NCBI GenBank assembly: GCA_049514435.1
Contig: JBEKVB010000008.1
Span: forward strand, 49,211-113,210
Reading direction: 5' to 3'
Origin: UBA4810 sp002479215
GTDB taxonomy: Bacteria; Desulfobacterota; Syntrophia; Syntrophales; Smithellaceae
DNA length: 64,000 nt
Positions 43,301 to 51,559 of this stretch are shown piece by piece. A program made the translations under genes and the position numbers. The notes below the pieces were generated by a model. The model was given only the letters and a program-made list of their open reading frames with translations. It was not told where the DNA came from and did no database searches. How positions within the stretch are numbered: the stretch's first letter is position 1; every line of letters begins with the position of its first letter.

Positions 43301-44557
43301 AGAAGCGGCGCCACTGTTTCTCTGCCCGGTATGATGAATTCTTTTTTAAATGTGGGGATTAACGAATCCATAGCGGAAAATCTCAGTGCTAAAGAAGATT
43401 TTCAATGGGCGGCATGGGATTCATATCGGCGGTTTTTACAGACATGGGGTATGTTTCAGGGATTAAACCGGGATTTTTTCGATGCGATAATAGACGGATT
43501 CAAGCAGAAATACGGCGTGGAAAGAAAGATCCGGTTTTCTCCCGGCCAAATGAAACAGATAGCTCTTACGTATAAGAAAGGCATATTGGATAATGGTATC
43601 GTGCTTAAAGACGATCCCATGGAACAGTTACGGCACGCTATTCTCAAAGTTTTTGACTCCTGGTATTCCGAGCAGGCGAAAATTTATCGTCACCAGATGC
43701 ATCTCTCGGATAAATGGGGAACAGCGGTCATTGTCCAGACGATGGTCTTTGGAAATCTCAATGAACACTCGGGGTCGGGCGTTATTTTTACCCGCGAACC
43801 TAAAAGCTCATCATCAACGGTAACTCTTTATGGAGATTTTATATTTGGTGTTCAGGGGGACGATATTGTTTCCGGCCTTGTGGAAACTTATCCTATTTCG
43901 GAAAAACAGCGTCTAGCGGAACGCAAAGACATGGGAATATCTCTGGAAGCTAAATTTCCGGAGATTTACGATGAACTGATAAAAATTTCTGAAATTTTGA
44001 TTTATGAGAAAGGTCTTAACCATCAGGAAATAGAATTTACCTTTGAAGGTACAAGCAGGGACAGGTTATATATCCTTCAAACACGGGATATGGATCAAGT
44101 AACGGCAAAAAGATTGAAGCGTTTTATAGACACCGAGGTCTTACAATCTTCGGTGATGGGAACGGGCATTGGCGTGAGCGGCGGTGCCCTTTGCGGCAGG
44201 GTAGTTTATTCTGAATCGGACATTAAGCATTTCCGCTCAGCTGAGCCGAAAACACCGCTCATTTTGATTCGTCGCGACACGGTTCCTGATGATGTCGGCG
44301 TGCTTTTGCAGGTCGAGGGGCTTTTGACGGCAAGAGGGGGAGGCACTTCGCATGCCGCTGTGACCATCCCCCAACTCAACAAAGTCGGTGTTGTCGGATT
44401 CAGTAAACTTAAGGTTTATGAGACCAACGGATTCGCGACAATAGATGATTGTAAAATCGGCGCGGGAGATTTCATCTGTATCGACGGTTGGAGCGGCACA
44501 GTATATTTGGGGAAACACGAATATGAATCCGGAGAAACGCGTAATATAATCCTCTGA
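40319..44557 (+). CDS. Large PEP-synthase/PPDK-like phosphotransferase without PEP-binding barrel
   Basis: A 1412-residue protein. Residues about 915-1270 are a PPDK-type ATP-grasp domain (NKGYFLKELVSFGFHVPPGFIITTEVF, SVRSGATVSLPGMMNSFLNVG, LQTRDMDQVTA). Residues about 1290-1412 are the swivelling phosphohistidine domain with the His1345 motif TARGGGTSHAAV. The C-terminal PEP/pyruvate TIM barrel of PpsA and PPDK is missing; the protein ends soon after the phosphohistidine domain. Instead there is a roughly 900-residue N-terminal region, mostly helical, that I do not recognise. Possible roles are phosphorylating a non-pyruvate acceptor (as in glucan or rifampin phosphotransferases) or acting with a separate barrel subunit. 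The start has GGAAGGA about 11 bases before ATG. Confidence 0.85.
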   Translation: MKVKNSSIEKNEGWVSSALKVNLERTAVAIEIPKQYAPLLKVVEEHYGLQKKTRELLTELNHPFVNWEYVLQELKSVSIGDFYEYNRHKDGLSALSILLRIYFDVIKFSVSEEIRDSAIHYLFDYIDTIISQSNEFISRNLSLFSEIIESLIKISDEDATIFKKCSAYLKRTVKFLLENNTPLPVERFDLLLYKMFKITYQFWLTQPDPSGWYTAAEGETGEAADAYRQIIQPLSHQYIQTLLGKLEVLHPDKQKKSALQTKEYLDLPDYFQIVNGYFLVADQLEKSPAYQGRQYLVKLDFLFSIMGVPGLSDIHGSALREINRCLKLVFQQEKKENLNDFVRKVFGFLKKSRSQYEYRGSIIDCITTTAREVFDQNSHSLVDAFIDELISYGFQYPEVKGTTTEWQVQVNPTHIVNIRSWLEIIAMKPRWTKRLISALIINLNIGGIFVRDTDLLQKDISALLNADIAPAYNLVKQLLRIFPVYFSEIGAEGELRDISTEVDELSYRNDKLVNFLRKQSHVESNSLLVEFMENIFQYWFSGNREFVRKHLPDEVYEQVLNSGEYFDGMHKAFKHLFSIVQDNPRKFIEWDQTKVLKEINNVKGINKRDKERTRLMIRIYQLLYKKYFPQYVDLLKDLESVYPFQKSEIMLLKRALGARNNYKSLTIIMKFLSVLKEKILSPQKTQSFENIYYKRHIAAGIPSMYGTYNEEKFGAFGLSLRLENLATMLLEELAQSLNLKFITKRTIVKIHAYLWLYISALELEGISTEGLVAKVKYVTSALAIKQFSMEQYADIFRFISKGIQDIIRDYYIDAHSSNLPVIIGQITRQKTEADAKYEIRNHEETVYQQSENFIRGIISSAFGLQVLDNFVNAVINTLNAELEKFKDNKQILKLVMSYNPELAVSSFYKKNKRVDNQILLGNKGYFLKELVSFGFHVPPGFIITTEVFRGYDAVIGYKYIFNDLAARVNREISTLEKMTGRKFGDPHNPLLLSVRSGATVSLPGMMNSFLNVGINESIAENLSAKEDFQWAAWDSYRRFLQTWGMFQGLNRDFFDAIIDGFKQKYGVERKIRFSPGQMKQIALTYKKGILDNGIVLKDDPMEQLRHAILKVFDSWYSEQAKIYRHQMHLSDKWGTAVIVQTMVFGNLNEHSGSGVIFTREPKSSSSTVTLYGDFIFGVQGDDIVSGLVETYPISEKQRLAERKDMGISLEAKFPEIYDELIKISEILIYEKGLNHQEIEFTFEGTSRDRLYILQTRDMDQVTAKRLKRFIDTEVLQSSVMGTGIGVSGGALCGRVVYSESDIKHFRSAEPKTPLILIRRDTVPDDVGVLLQVEGLLTARGGGTSHAAVTIPQLNKVGVVGFSKLKVYETNGFATIDDCKIGAGDFICIDGWSGTVYLGKHEYESGETRNIIL

Positions 44558-44585
44558 ACTCTACAATGATCAGGCTGTTGATGAT

Positions 44586-45863
44586 CTATAACATGTTCTT
44601 ATGAATGAAGACCGTCAGATCCCCGACCCTGTTTGTGTAGCTTCCGAATTCGTTGTCGTACCATCCAAAAATCTTCGCGTGGACAACCGGTATTTTCATC
44701 GTTTTTTCGGCAAATGTCTGCAGCAGGCCGTTTGGTAAATTCGGAATATGAGAGAGGTCTACATTAATAAAGGCCGTTCTAATGTGGTTGAATTGCCCTT
44801 CGATAATTACCGCTGCGTCCACTCCGATGAGGTCGGTGGAAACATTCTGCTCCATGGTAAATATGATTAAGTGCTCAGGATTGCTTTGGGCGGCTTTTCG
44901 GTAAATATCATTTATTGTTTTTGTGTCGATAGCAGCTGCGACACCATCCTTATTTACGCGTGTTTGAAAAGTAGCATTCAGAACAATTAAAGAAAGGGTG
45001 TTGGTGGGCACTCTGATGGAGTCGGCCATAAAACCGATGTTTTTTACCTCCGGAATTACCTGTCCCAAAGCCTCCGCCGCATTCGTGGAAGTCAAGATTA
45101 TGTTATTGAGGATGCTCCTGTTTTTTCTCAGGTCTTTCTCTCCTGCCTCGGGAACGCTGTCCAACGCGCTTTGCGAACTGGTAACGGCATGGATGGTCGA
45201 CATAGAGGCCGTCAAGATGGTATTTGTTTTCTCATGTTCGAGTAGAGGTTTAATCATATGGGCAAGCCCCGTGGTTGTGCAAGAAGCCGCGGAAATAAGC
45301 TGGTGTTTCTTCTGATCAAAAGCGGCATGGTTGATTCCGTAAATCAAAGTTACGGCATCGTCAGGCATGGATAAAGCTTTATTTTTTATTTTAAAAGGGG
45401 AGGAATTGATAACAACCTTTGCCCCGCCGTGAAAATGTCCCCGAATAGAGCCCTTCTTATCATTCGGGGATATTGTCGGATCTTGGAATTTTCCCGTGCA
45501 ATCGACGACAATATCGGCGCCGTAGTCACGCCAGGGAATATCAGCGGGATTTCTGGCTTCACGCAGCACCGTCACCGGGACCCCGTCGATAAGCATTTTG
45601 CCTTTTTTTTCATCAGTAATCTGGATAACACTCTTTGATTTTACGCCGTAGAGAAATTTATGGAGTAATCCATAGGTCGCGTCCTTCTCGATTATTTGTG
45701 CTATAGCATCAAACCCCGTCCCCACTTCCCGTCCGAGGTTGACAACAATTTCTTTAAAATACTTTCTTCCTACATGGTGCCACAATGTCAACTTTCCAAT
45801 CCGCCCTAAACTATTGATACCGAGTACCGGCGGTCTTTTTTCAAATACTTGAACCTTTGCCAT
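44586..45863 (-). CDS. gap: Glyceraldehyde-3-phosphate dehydrogenase (divergent, long type)
   Basis: A 425-residue GAPDH, longer than the usual 330-340. The NAD motif is GINSLGRIGKLTLWHH, the catalytic Cys is in SAASCTTTGLAHMIKPL (canonical SNASCTTNCLAP), the catalytic His in STIHAVTSSQSALDS, and the C-terminal WYDNEFGSYTNRVGDL is standard. Extra length lies near the N-terminus and in insertions, placing it with the long Gap variants of some Desulfobacterota. The ATG at 45861-45863 is preceded by AAGGAGG at nine bases; the longer frame upstream has no coding character and was excluded. It converges with the PEP-synthase-like gene, so a gluconeogenic or glycolytic role in cytosol is likely. 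Confidence 0.93.
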   Translation of the reverse strand: MAKVQVFEKRPPVLGINSLGRIGKLTLWHHVGRKYFKEIVVNLGREVGTGFDAIAQIIEKDATYGLLHKFLYGVKSKSVIQITDEKKGKMLIDGVPVTVLREARNPADIPWRDYGADIVVDCTGKFQDPTISPNDKKGSIRGHFHGGAKVVINSSPFKIKNKALSMPDDAVTLIYGINHAAFDQKKHQLISAASCTTTGLAHMIKPLLEHEKTNTILTASMSTIHAVTSSQSALDSVPEAGEKDLRKNRSILNNIILTSTNAAEALGQVIPEVKNIGFMADSIRVPTNTLSLIVLNATFQTRVNKDGVAAAIDTKTINDIYRKAAQSNPEHLIIFTMEQNVSTDLIGVDAAVIIEGQFNHIRTAFINVDLSHIPNLPNGLLQTFAEKTMKIPVVHAKIFGWYDNEFGSYTNRVGDLTVFIHKNML

Positions 45864-45886
45864 GATGTACTGCCTCCTTAATACCT

Positions 45887-45909
45887 GCGCCTGCGAGTTA
45901 TTCAGGCGC
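45887..45909 (-). promoter_or_regulatory. Hairpin in the gap gene 5' region
   Basis: GCGCCTG and CAGGCGC (7-bp perfect arms, 9-base loop) lie about 24 bases upstream of the gap start, just before its SD. No T-run follows on the minus strand. It could affect translation or be a transcription-pause site; it is also close to the start of the divergent sppA-like gene, 224 bp away. Confidence 0.45.
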
Positions 45910-46132
45910 GGCCTTCCTGAGAAGACCGGAACTTCTTTACAAAAAAGGCCGGCCAAAGTCAATAAGAGAAACGACCATAAGACGCACGGAGCATTTCCAA
46001 CGTGCCGTGATGTTAGAGAAGATAGCTTAAATAATTCCGGTTTTTTATAGGTTAAAAAAATCAGAGAACTGTTGGTTAAAATATGATACAAACTTAAGAA
46101 GGGCTTGTTGCCCAATCATAAGGAGGTAAAGT

Positions 46133-47116
46133 ATGAAAAGACATTATTTCATTATATTGACGACGATTTTAGTTTTGATCATGGGGTGCGCTACGCCGAG
46201 AATCAATATTTTTAGCGTCACACCCGACCCGCTAAAAGAATATACGCTGGAAGGTACAGGCGCGGATAAAATATTGCTGATTCCTATATATGGATTGATC
46301 TCGGACAATCCTAAAAAAGGTTTGATCACCGCTACACCGAGTCTTGTTGAGCAGGTAGTTTCACAAATTAATAAAGCCCAAAAGGATAAACAAATCAAGG
46401 CGGTTTTGTTCAAGATAAATTCTCCCGGCGGCACCATCACCGCCAGCGATCTCTTATACCATGAAATATCCGCCTACAAAGAAAAAACGGGCAGTAAAAT
46501 CGTAATTTCCATGATGGACCTGGCCACATCCGGCGCGTATTACATGTCTCTTCCCGCAGATATAATTATGGCGCACCCGACAACTATAACGGGTTCGGTA
46601 GGAGTTATTTCGCTGCAGCCGAAAGTTAAAGGTTTAATGGACAAAATCGGTCTCGGTGTGGATGTGCAGAAGGTTGGCAAATACAAAGATATGGCGTCAC
46701 CTTTCCGGGATACTAGCGAAGAAGAAAGAAAGCTTTTGCAAAAAGCAATGAATGATTTTGGAGAACGATTTATGGGTTTGGTGAAAAAGCACCGCCAGCT
46801 TACGCCGCAGGCAATCGCGGAAATTTCCACGGCGCGAGTATTTTTGGCAGATGAGGCCCTACAGATGGGGCTGATAGACAAAATCGGCTATATAAGCGAC
46901 GCAGTTAAAGAAACAAAAAAAATAGCCAAAATTTCCGAAGACGCGAAATTGATAGTATACCGCAGGGCGGAATTCCCGGAGGATAATTATTATAACATCG
47001 CGGGCGCCGCATCTGAAAATTTGAATGTTTCGGTGATAAATATTGAACTCCCGGAAATTCTCAGTGCTAAGGCCGGTTTTTATTATCTTTGGCCCGGAGC
47101 CGTTTCCACCGAATGA
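46133..47116 (+). CDS. sppA: SppA-like signal peptide peptidase, lipoprotein
   Basis: A 327-residue S49-family peptidase. N-terminal lipobox IMGC (Cys about 19) anchors it to the membrane on the periplasmic side. The protease core has the SppA blocks: FKINSPGGTITASDLLYHEI, ISMMDLATSGAYYMSLPADIIMAHPTTITGSVGVIS with the Ser nucleophile of SGAYY, and the Lys general base in QKVGKYKDMASPF. The family digests signal peptides left in the membrane. Length is short-type (no N-terminal tandem domain). The SD AAGGAGG precedes the ATG. It lies 48 bp before an ABC exporter pair and may belong to the same transcript. Confidence 0.92.
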   Translation: MKRHYFIILTTILVLIMGCATPRINIFSVTPDPLKEYTLEGTGADKILLIPIYGLISDNPKKGLITATPSLVEQVVSQINKAQKDKQIKAVLFKINSPGGTITASDLLYHEISAYKEKTGSKIVISMMDLATSGAYYMSLPADIIMAHPTTITGSVGVISLQPKVKGLMDKIGLGVDVQKVGKYKDMASPFRDTSEEERKLLQKAMNDFGERFMGLVKKHRQLTPQAIAEISTARVFLADEALQMGLIDKIGYISDAVKETKKIAKISEDAKLIVYRRAEFPEDNYYNIAGAASENLNVSVINIELPEILSAKAGFYYLWPGAVSTE

Positions 47117-47164
47117 TAGCTCTCATCCGACACTAAAAATTTAGGAATCAGTATATTTACTAGT

Positions 47165-48142
47165 ATGGCGATTATCAAGACCAATGCCCTTACAAAAAGC
47201 TACGGCAAAATACACGCGGTTCAAAGCATCAACCTGAACATAGAAAAAGGCGAGATATTCGGACTGCTCGGGCCTAATGGCGCCGGCAAAACCACCACCA
47301 TCGGTATGCTCTGCACGATTATCCGCCCGACTTCAGGCAGCGCTTCAATCGCCGGCTACGATGTAGTAGGCGAGCCCGCACAGGTAAGACGCAAAGTCGG
47401 TATAGTATTTCAGGACCCTACTCTAGATACCGTTCTTACCGGACGGGAAAACCTCGAACTTCACGCGCGTCTATATGGCGTCCCCTCCGATATCCGGGAG
47501 AAAAGGATAACGGAAATGCTGGAACTAGTCGACTTAAAGCAGCGCAGTGATGATATAACCCGAACTTACTCGGGTGGAATGCGCAGGCGTCTGGAGTTGG
47601 CCCGCGGTCTTTTGCACCGGCCGGCAGTGCTCTTTTTGGACGAGCCGACGTTGGGGCTTGATCCGCAAACGCGGGCGCGCATCTGGGAATACATCAAAAA
47701 GATGGCTCAAATGGAGCAAACCACCGTTGTGCTTACTACTCATTACATGGAGGAAGCGGAGCAGGTATGCGACCGCGTGGGCATTATCGATCACGGTCGG
47801 ATAATCGCGCTGAATTCACCGGAAAACCTGAAAGAATCAATGGGCGGAGATATGGTAGTAATAAGGGTGAAAGAACCCCCCCTGGAAAAAATACGCGTTC
47901 TGCCTTATGTTTCCGAAGTCAAGGAAAACGAAGGTGCACTGGAAATAATCACAAAAGAGGCACATCTGCACCTGGCGGAAATTCTTTCCATGATTAAAGA
48001 TGTGGAGTGCGTGGAGGTGAGAGTACCCACGCTCAACGACGTGTTTATCAAGCTGACGGGAAGGGATATCAGGGAAGATTCTATAGAGGATTCCGGCGGC
48101 TGGGTGGAGTCCGTAGCCCGTTACCGTCAGAAGGGATCTTGA
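47165..48142 (+). CDS. ABC transporter ATP-binding protein (ABC-2 exporter type)
   Basis: A 325-residue ATPase of the DrrA/CcmA-like ABC-2 group. Walker A GPNGAGKTT, Q-loop FQDPTLD, signature YSGGMRRRLELA, Walker B LFLDEPTLGLDP and H-loop TTHYMEEAEQ are all intact. The C-terminal extension (after about residue 220) is typical of ATPases that pair with two-gene exporters. The ATG of the next gene begins four bases after this stop, so translation is coupled. Substrate unknown; drug, lipid or polysaccharide export are common for this type. Confidence 0.95.
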   Translation: MAIIKTNALTKSYGKIHAVQSINLNIEKGEIFGLLGPNGAGKTTTIGMLCTIIRPTSGSASIAGYDVVGEPAQVRRKVGIVFQDPTLDTVLTGRENLELHARLYGVPSDIREKRITEMLELVDLKQRSDDITRTYSGGMRRRLELARGLLHRPAVLFLDEPTLGLDPQTRARIWEYIKKMAQMEQTTVVLTTHYMEEAEQVCDRVGIIDHGRIIALNSPENLKESMGGDMVVIRVKEPPLEKIRVLPYVSEVKENEGALEIITKEAHLHLAEILSMIKDVECVEVRVPTLNDVFIKLTGRDIREDSIEDSGGWVESVARYRQKGS

Positions 48143-48146
48143 TTCT

Positions 48147-48911
48147 ATGAGCGAGGGACGTGTCCGCAAAGAATTGATGGGGATTTACGCTGTTTGGTGG
48201 CGGGAATTCAAAGTTTTCCAGCGCGAAAAAAGCAGAATCGTCTCGAGCATTGTCCAGCCTCTCATGTGGCTTTTCCTGTTCGGCAGCGGCGTGGGAGCGA
48301 GCGTTAGCGTCAGCGGTATCAATTATCAGGATTATATATATCCGGGTATACTGGCTATGCTGGTACTTTTCGGATCAGTGTACTTCGGCCTTTATATAGT
48401 CTGGGACCGCAAGCTTGACGTGCTCAAGGCCATACTGGTGGCGCCGGTATCGCGTCTCAGCATCTTTATGGGGAAGGTTTTGGGTGGATGCACGGATGTT
48501 ACACTACAGATTATAGTTCTCTTTCTCTTCTCGTTTTTGTTTCCGTCTATAAATCCCTGGGGCATTCCGCTGGCCTTACTATTATTGTTTATTACATCGA
48601 TTGCGCTGGTTTCGATGGGGCTTGCTCTTGGCTCTCTTTTCAATAGCCTGGAGGGATTCCAGGTCATCTCAGCCTTTCTTATATTTCCGCTTTTTTTCTT
48701 ATCCGGCGCTCTCTTCCCGGTCGACGACAAGCTTCCCTTCTGGCTGCAAGGACTGGTTAAACTTAATCCTCTTACCTATGCTGTAGATGGAGTCAGAGGC
48801 GTATTGCTCAATGTCCATATTTTCCCGTTTTATGTAGATTTCATCGTCATCACTTTCTTTGCGGTTGCTATGTTCCTCTTGGGGAGTGTTCTTTTCAGCC
48901 GGATGAAGTAA
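48147..48911 (+). CDS. ABC-2 type permease
   Basis: A 254-residue permease partner of the preceding ATPase: amphipathic N-terminus (WWREFKVFQREKSRIVSSIVQPLMWLFLFGSGVG) and six membrane helices, including the late FFLSGALFPVDDKLPFWLQGLVKLNPLTYAVDGVRG block conserved in ABC-2 proteins. Two copies would assemble with two ATPase copies. The stop codon is directly followed by a copy of the dispersed hairpin element. Confidence 0.93.
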   Translation: MSEGRVRKELMGIYAVWWREFKVFQREKSRIVSSIVQPLMWLFLFGSGVGASVSVSGINYQDYIYPGILAMLVLFGSVYFGLYIVWDRKLDVLKAILVAPVSRLSIFMGKVLGGCTDVTLQIIVLFLFSFLFPSINPWGIPLALLLLFITSIALVSMGLALGSLFNSLEGFQVISAFLIFPLFFLSGALFPVDDKLPFWLQGLVKLNPLTYAVDGVRGVLLNVHIFPFYVDFIVITFFAVAMFLLGSVLFSRMK

Positions 48912-49022
48912 TACCATTTCTAAATCAAAGATGATACTGAGGCGACGAGGCGTATTTTACATACGTTGAGGAAGCCGACAACGACACCAACAAAAATAGC
49001 GCTTTGATTTAAAATTGGAGTA
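48912..49022 (-). repeat. Dispersed hairpin element, copy 3 (reverse orientation)
   Basis: Starts TACCAT immediately after the ABC permease stop codon and ends near TTGGAGTA. Its orientation is opposite to copies 1 and 2. The arms differ in sequence from copy 2 (AAATCAAAG and its complement instead of GCTTTC and its complement) yet still pair with each other, so the hairpin is conserved while the bases change. Confidence 0.85.
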
Positions 49023-49054
49023 ATGTTTGATTAGTCTAAGGGAAGGAGAATTAT

Positions 49055-49930
49055 ATGAGACTAAATTTGTGGCGAACAGTGCTGATGTTATTTATTTTGT
49101 TTACGGCTTCCGGTGTTCAGGCGGAAAGCTCCGTGTGGGTGGTAAGCTCTTCCAAGGCTACTGTTTATCTTGCCGGTTCTTTCCATATGTTACGCGCGTC
49201 TGATTATCCTCTGCCTGCCGAATTTTTTACCGCATATCAAGACTCCCGCAAAATTATATTTGAAGTCCCACCCGGTGAAATGGAAAGTCCGGAATATATG
49301 GGAATGTTTCTAAGTGCGGCAATTTACAATGACGGCACGACTCTTAAAGAGCATATTACATCAGCGGCTTACGCCAAGGCCGAAAGCTTTTGCAGAGAAC
49401 GGAATTATCCGCTGGAGCAATACCAGTTATTTAAGCCGACTTTTTTTGTGATGACGCTTACGGTATTGGAAATGAACAAAATCGGCGCCGACCCTAAAAA
49501 AGGGATTGATTATTTCTTCAAAGAGAAAGCTATGCAGGATAGAAAAGCTACAGGAAGTTTGGAAACGGTGGATCAGCAAATCGGCATTCTAACTTCGGTG
49601 GATGCGAGTGTGGGAAGCGACCAAGTCCTTGAAGCTATCGATGAACTCGGACAAAGCGAAATGATGCTGGGAGAATATCTGGCTGCCTGGAGAAAAGGAG
49701 ATGAGGCCAAAATGGAGGAGCTTTACATCAAAGAACTAAAGCGCTATCCAAAATTATATCAGGCCCTGATTGTTGACAGAAACAATAAATGGGTGAGGGA
49801 TATCGAAGGCTACCTCAATGGTTCGGGAAACACTATGGTGGTCGTAGGTGCGGCGCATCTTGTCGGCGATAACAGTGTGGTCAATTTGCTCCGTAAACGC
49901 GGGTATAAAGTAGTTAAGTTACAGAAATAA
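49055..49930 (+). CDS. TraB/GumN family protein
   Basis: A 291-residue secreted or periplasmic protein with an N-terminal signal (VLMLFILFTASGVQA). Family blocks are GSFHMLRASDYPLPAEF near residue 40, the middle ETVDQQIGILTSVD, and the C-terminal VVGAAHLVGDNSVVNLLRKRGYKVVKL. These carry the conserved His residues typical of GumN/TraB proteins, which resemble erythromycin esterase/ChaN-type hydrolases and include proposed metal-dependent peptidases. The true activity is unknown. The SD GGGAAGGAG precedes the ATG. Confidence 0.9.
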   Translation: MRLNLWRTVLMLFILFTASGVQAESSVWVVSSSKATVYLAGSFHMLRASDYPLPAEFFTAYQDSRKIIFEVPPGEMESPEYMGMFLSAAIYNDGTTLKEHITSAAYAKAESFCRERNYPLEQYQLFKPTFFVMTLTVLEMNKIGADPKKGIDYFFKEKAMQDRKATGSLETVDQQIGILTSVDASVGSDQVLEAIDELGQSEMMLGEYLAAWRKGDEAKMEELYIKELKRYPKLYQALIVDRNNKWVRDIEGYLNGSGNTMVVVGAAHLVGDNSVVNLLRKRGYKVVKLQK

Positions 49931-50038
49931 TAATAACCTCTATTTGTCAGTCATAGAAGTATAAAAACATTTGGAATAAACAGGTTTTTGGCTGGCAGAT
50001 TACGAGGATATTAAATAAGATTTTAAAATGGAGTACAA

Positions 50039-50353
50039 ATGAAGTTTCAGTATAAAGTGGACTTCGGCAAACTTAAATGGGAGTCTCCCTTTGAGGGAGT
50101 GAGGCATAAGTATATCAATCAGGATGATTTACGCCTTCGCCTGGTTGAATACACAACAGATATGCCGCCACATTGGTGTGAAAAAGGTCATTATGGCTAT
50201 TTGATCGAAGGTCAAATGGAAATTGAATATGAAAATGAAAAAATAATCTATAATCCTGGCGACGGCATTTTCATTCTGGATGGTCCTAAACATAAACATA
50301 AAGGCAAAGTTCTTTCGAAAAAAGCCTTGGTTTTTTTCATGGAAAAAGTTTAA
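50039..50353 (+). CDS. Cupin-domain protein
   Basis: A 104-residue single cupin. The first cupin motif is reduced (MPPHWCEKGHYGYLIEGQMEIEYE), the second is NPGDGIFILDGPKHKHKGKVL. Potential metal ligands are His in PPHW and KGH plus His in KHKH. Such small cupins act as sugar isomerases, sensors or metal-binding enzymes; no specific function can be assigned. The SD is weak and the gene stands alone before the broken isochorismatase gene. Confidence 0.8.
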   Translation: MKFQYKVDFGKLKWESPFEGVRHKYINQDDLRLRLVEYTTDMPPHWCEKGHYGYLIEGQMEIEYENEKIIYNPGDGIFILDGPKHKHKGKVLSKKALVFFMEKV

Positions 50354-50417
50354 GAAATTGCGGTATGCCATTCTACAGAGGTTTGTCGTTATTCTCTAAA
50401 AAGGATAATGAGTAAAC

Positions 50418-50666
50418 ATGAACAACTGTCTTGTTTTGGTTGATCTGCAAAACGACTACTTTCCCTGTGGCAAAATGGAACTTGTCGGCATCGAAGCTGC
50501 CGCGGAGAATTCTCAGCTTCTCCTGACTGAATTCAGAAAGACAAAAGCACCTATCATCCATGTACAACACATTTCCCTGGAGGTCCACGTGTCCTTTATG
50601 GCAGCATTATCTTTTCCTTACGCTAAAGTTGTTTTAACAAAAGATGCTGTGAAAAATATGTCATAA
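50418..50666 (+). pseudogene. Isochorismatase-family hydrolase with an internal in-frame deletion
   Basis: The frame starts like a cysteine hydrolase of the isochorismatase family (LVLVDLQNDYFPCGKMELVGIEAAAEN, then PIIHVQHISL) but jumps at about residue 54 to VHVSFMAALSFPYAKVVLTKDAV, which resembles the extreme C-terminus of the same family. Some 100 central residues, including the catalytic Lys and Cys, are missing, so the 82-residue product would keep only Asp9 of the triad. The frame is continuous across the junction. Non-functional as an enzyme, unless the fragment has another role. Confidence 0.78.
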
Positions 50667-50706
50667 ATTATCTAAGTTTAATTTGAATACATAATCTGGA
50701 GGGAAG

Positions 50707-51507
50707 ATGGATAAGCGGCTGGAAGGAAAAGTAGCGATTGTTACAGGTGCCGGTCAAACACCGGGGGATACCATCGGGAACGGCCGGGCAATTTCCGTTC
50801 TTTTTGCCCGTGCGGGCGCCAGAGTAATGCTGGTGGACCTTCGCCTTGATTCCGCTGCCGAAACTCAGGCGATGATAACCAAAGAGGGCGGCGAGGCCTT
50901 CGCTTTTGCCGCTGATGTCACCAATTCTGATTACTGCCGCCGCCTGGCCGAGGAGTGCGTGGCGCATTATGGCCGAATCGATATTCTGGTCAATAATGTC
51001 GGCACCGGGGGGGAAGACCTGGGGCCGGTTAAGCTGAAGGAAGAAGCGTGGGAACGCATCTATAATGTAAACGTCAAGAGCATGTATTTAACCTGCAAAC
51101 ATGTTATCCCTTATATGGAAAAGCAGGGCGGCGGTTCCATCGTCAATATTTCATCTATTGCGTCTGTATGCGCCTCACCGATGCTTGCTTATAAAACCTC
51201 CAAGTCGGCCGTTAATTCCCTTACCCATTCCATCGCCTTCGTTTATGCCGGCAAAGGAATTCGCGCCAATACCATCATGCCTGGTTTTATGAATACTCCC
51301 ATGGCCATCGAAGGGATTTCGCGATACCGGGGCATCAATAAGGAAGAGCTGATCAAAGAACGCAGTAGTAGAATTCCGTTGAAAGGTGGAATGGGATCCG
51401 GCTGGGATACGGCCTATGCGGCCCTTTTCCTCGCCTCGGATGAAGCCAAGTTTATTACTGGCGCGCTCCTGCCCGTTGATGGCGGCCAAAGCGCGAGAAT
51501 CGGATAG
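50707..51507 (+). CDS. Short-chain dehydrogenase/reductase
   Basis: A 266-residue classical SDR. The cofactor motif is the slightly expanded TGAGQTPGDTIGNGRAI (the Gly-rich TGxxxGxG has an insertion), followed by VDLRLDS (Asp, NAD preference), NNVGTGG, the catalytic Ser of SIVNISSIAS and YKTSK (Tyr-x-x-x-Lys). It oxidises or reduces a secondary alcohol; in this operon it probably acts on an acyl-CoA or cyclic hydroxy acid, which is inference. The SD GGAGGG precedes the ATG. It is the first of four same-strand genes leading to the dehydratase-like gene. Confidence 0.93.
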   Translation: MDKRLEGKVAIVTGAGQTPGDTIGNGRAISVLFARAGARVMLVDLRLDSAAETQAMITKEGGEAFAFAADVTNSDYCRRLAEECVAHYGRIDILVNNVGTGGEDLGPVKLKEEAWERIYNVNVKSMYLTCKHVIPYMEKQGGGSIVNISSIASVCASPMLAYKTSKSAVNSLTHSIAFVYAGKGIRANTIMPGFMNTPMAIEGISRYRGINKEELIKERSSRIPLKGGMGSGWDTAYAALFLASDEAKFITGALLPVDGGQSARIG

Positions 51508-51559
51508 TTTCACAGATTGTCTTGATATAAATTAATAATAATGGAGAGAAGGAGATGTG

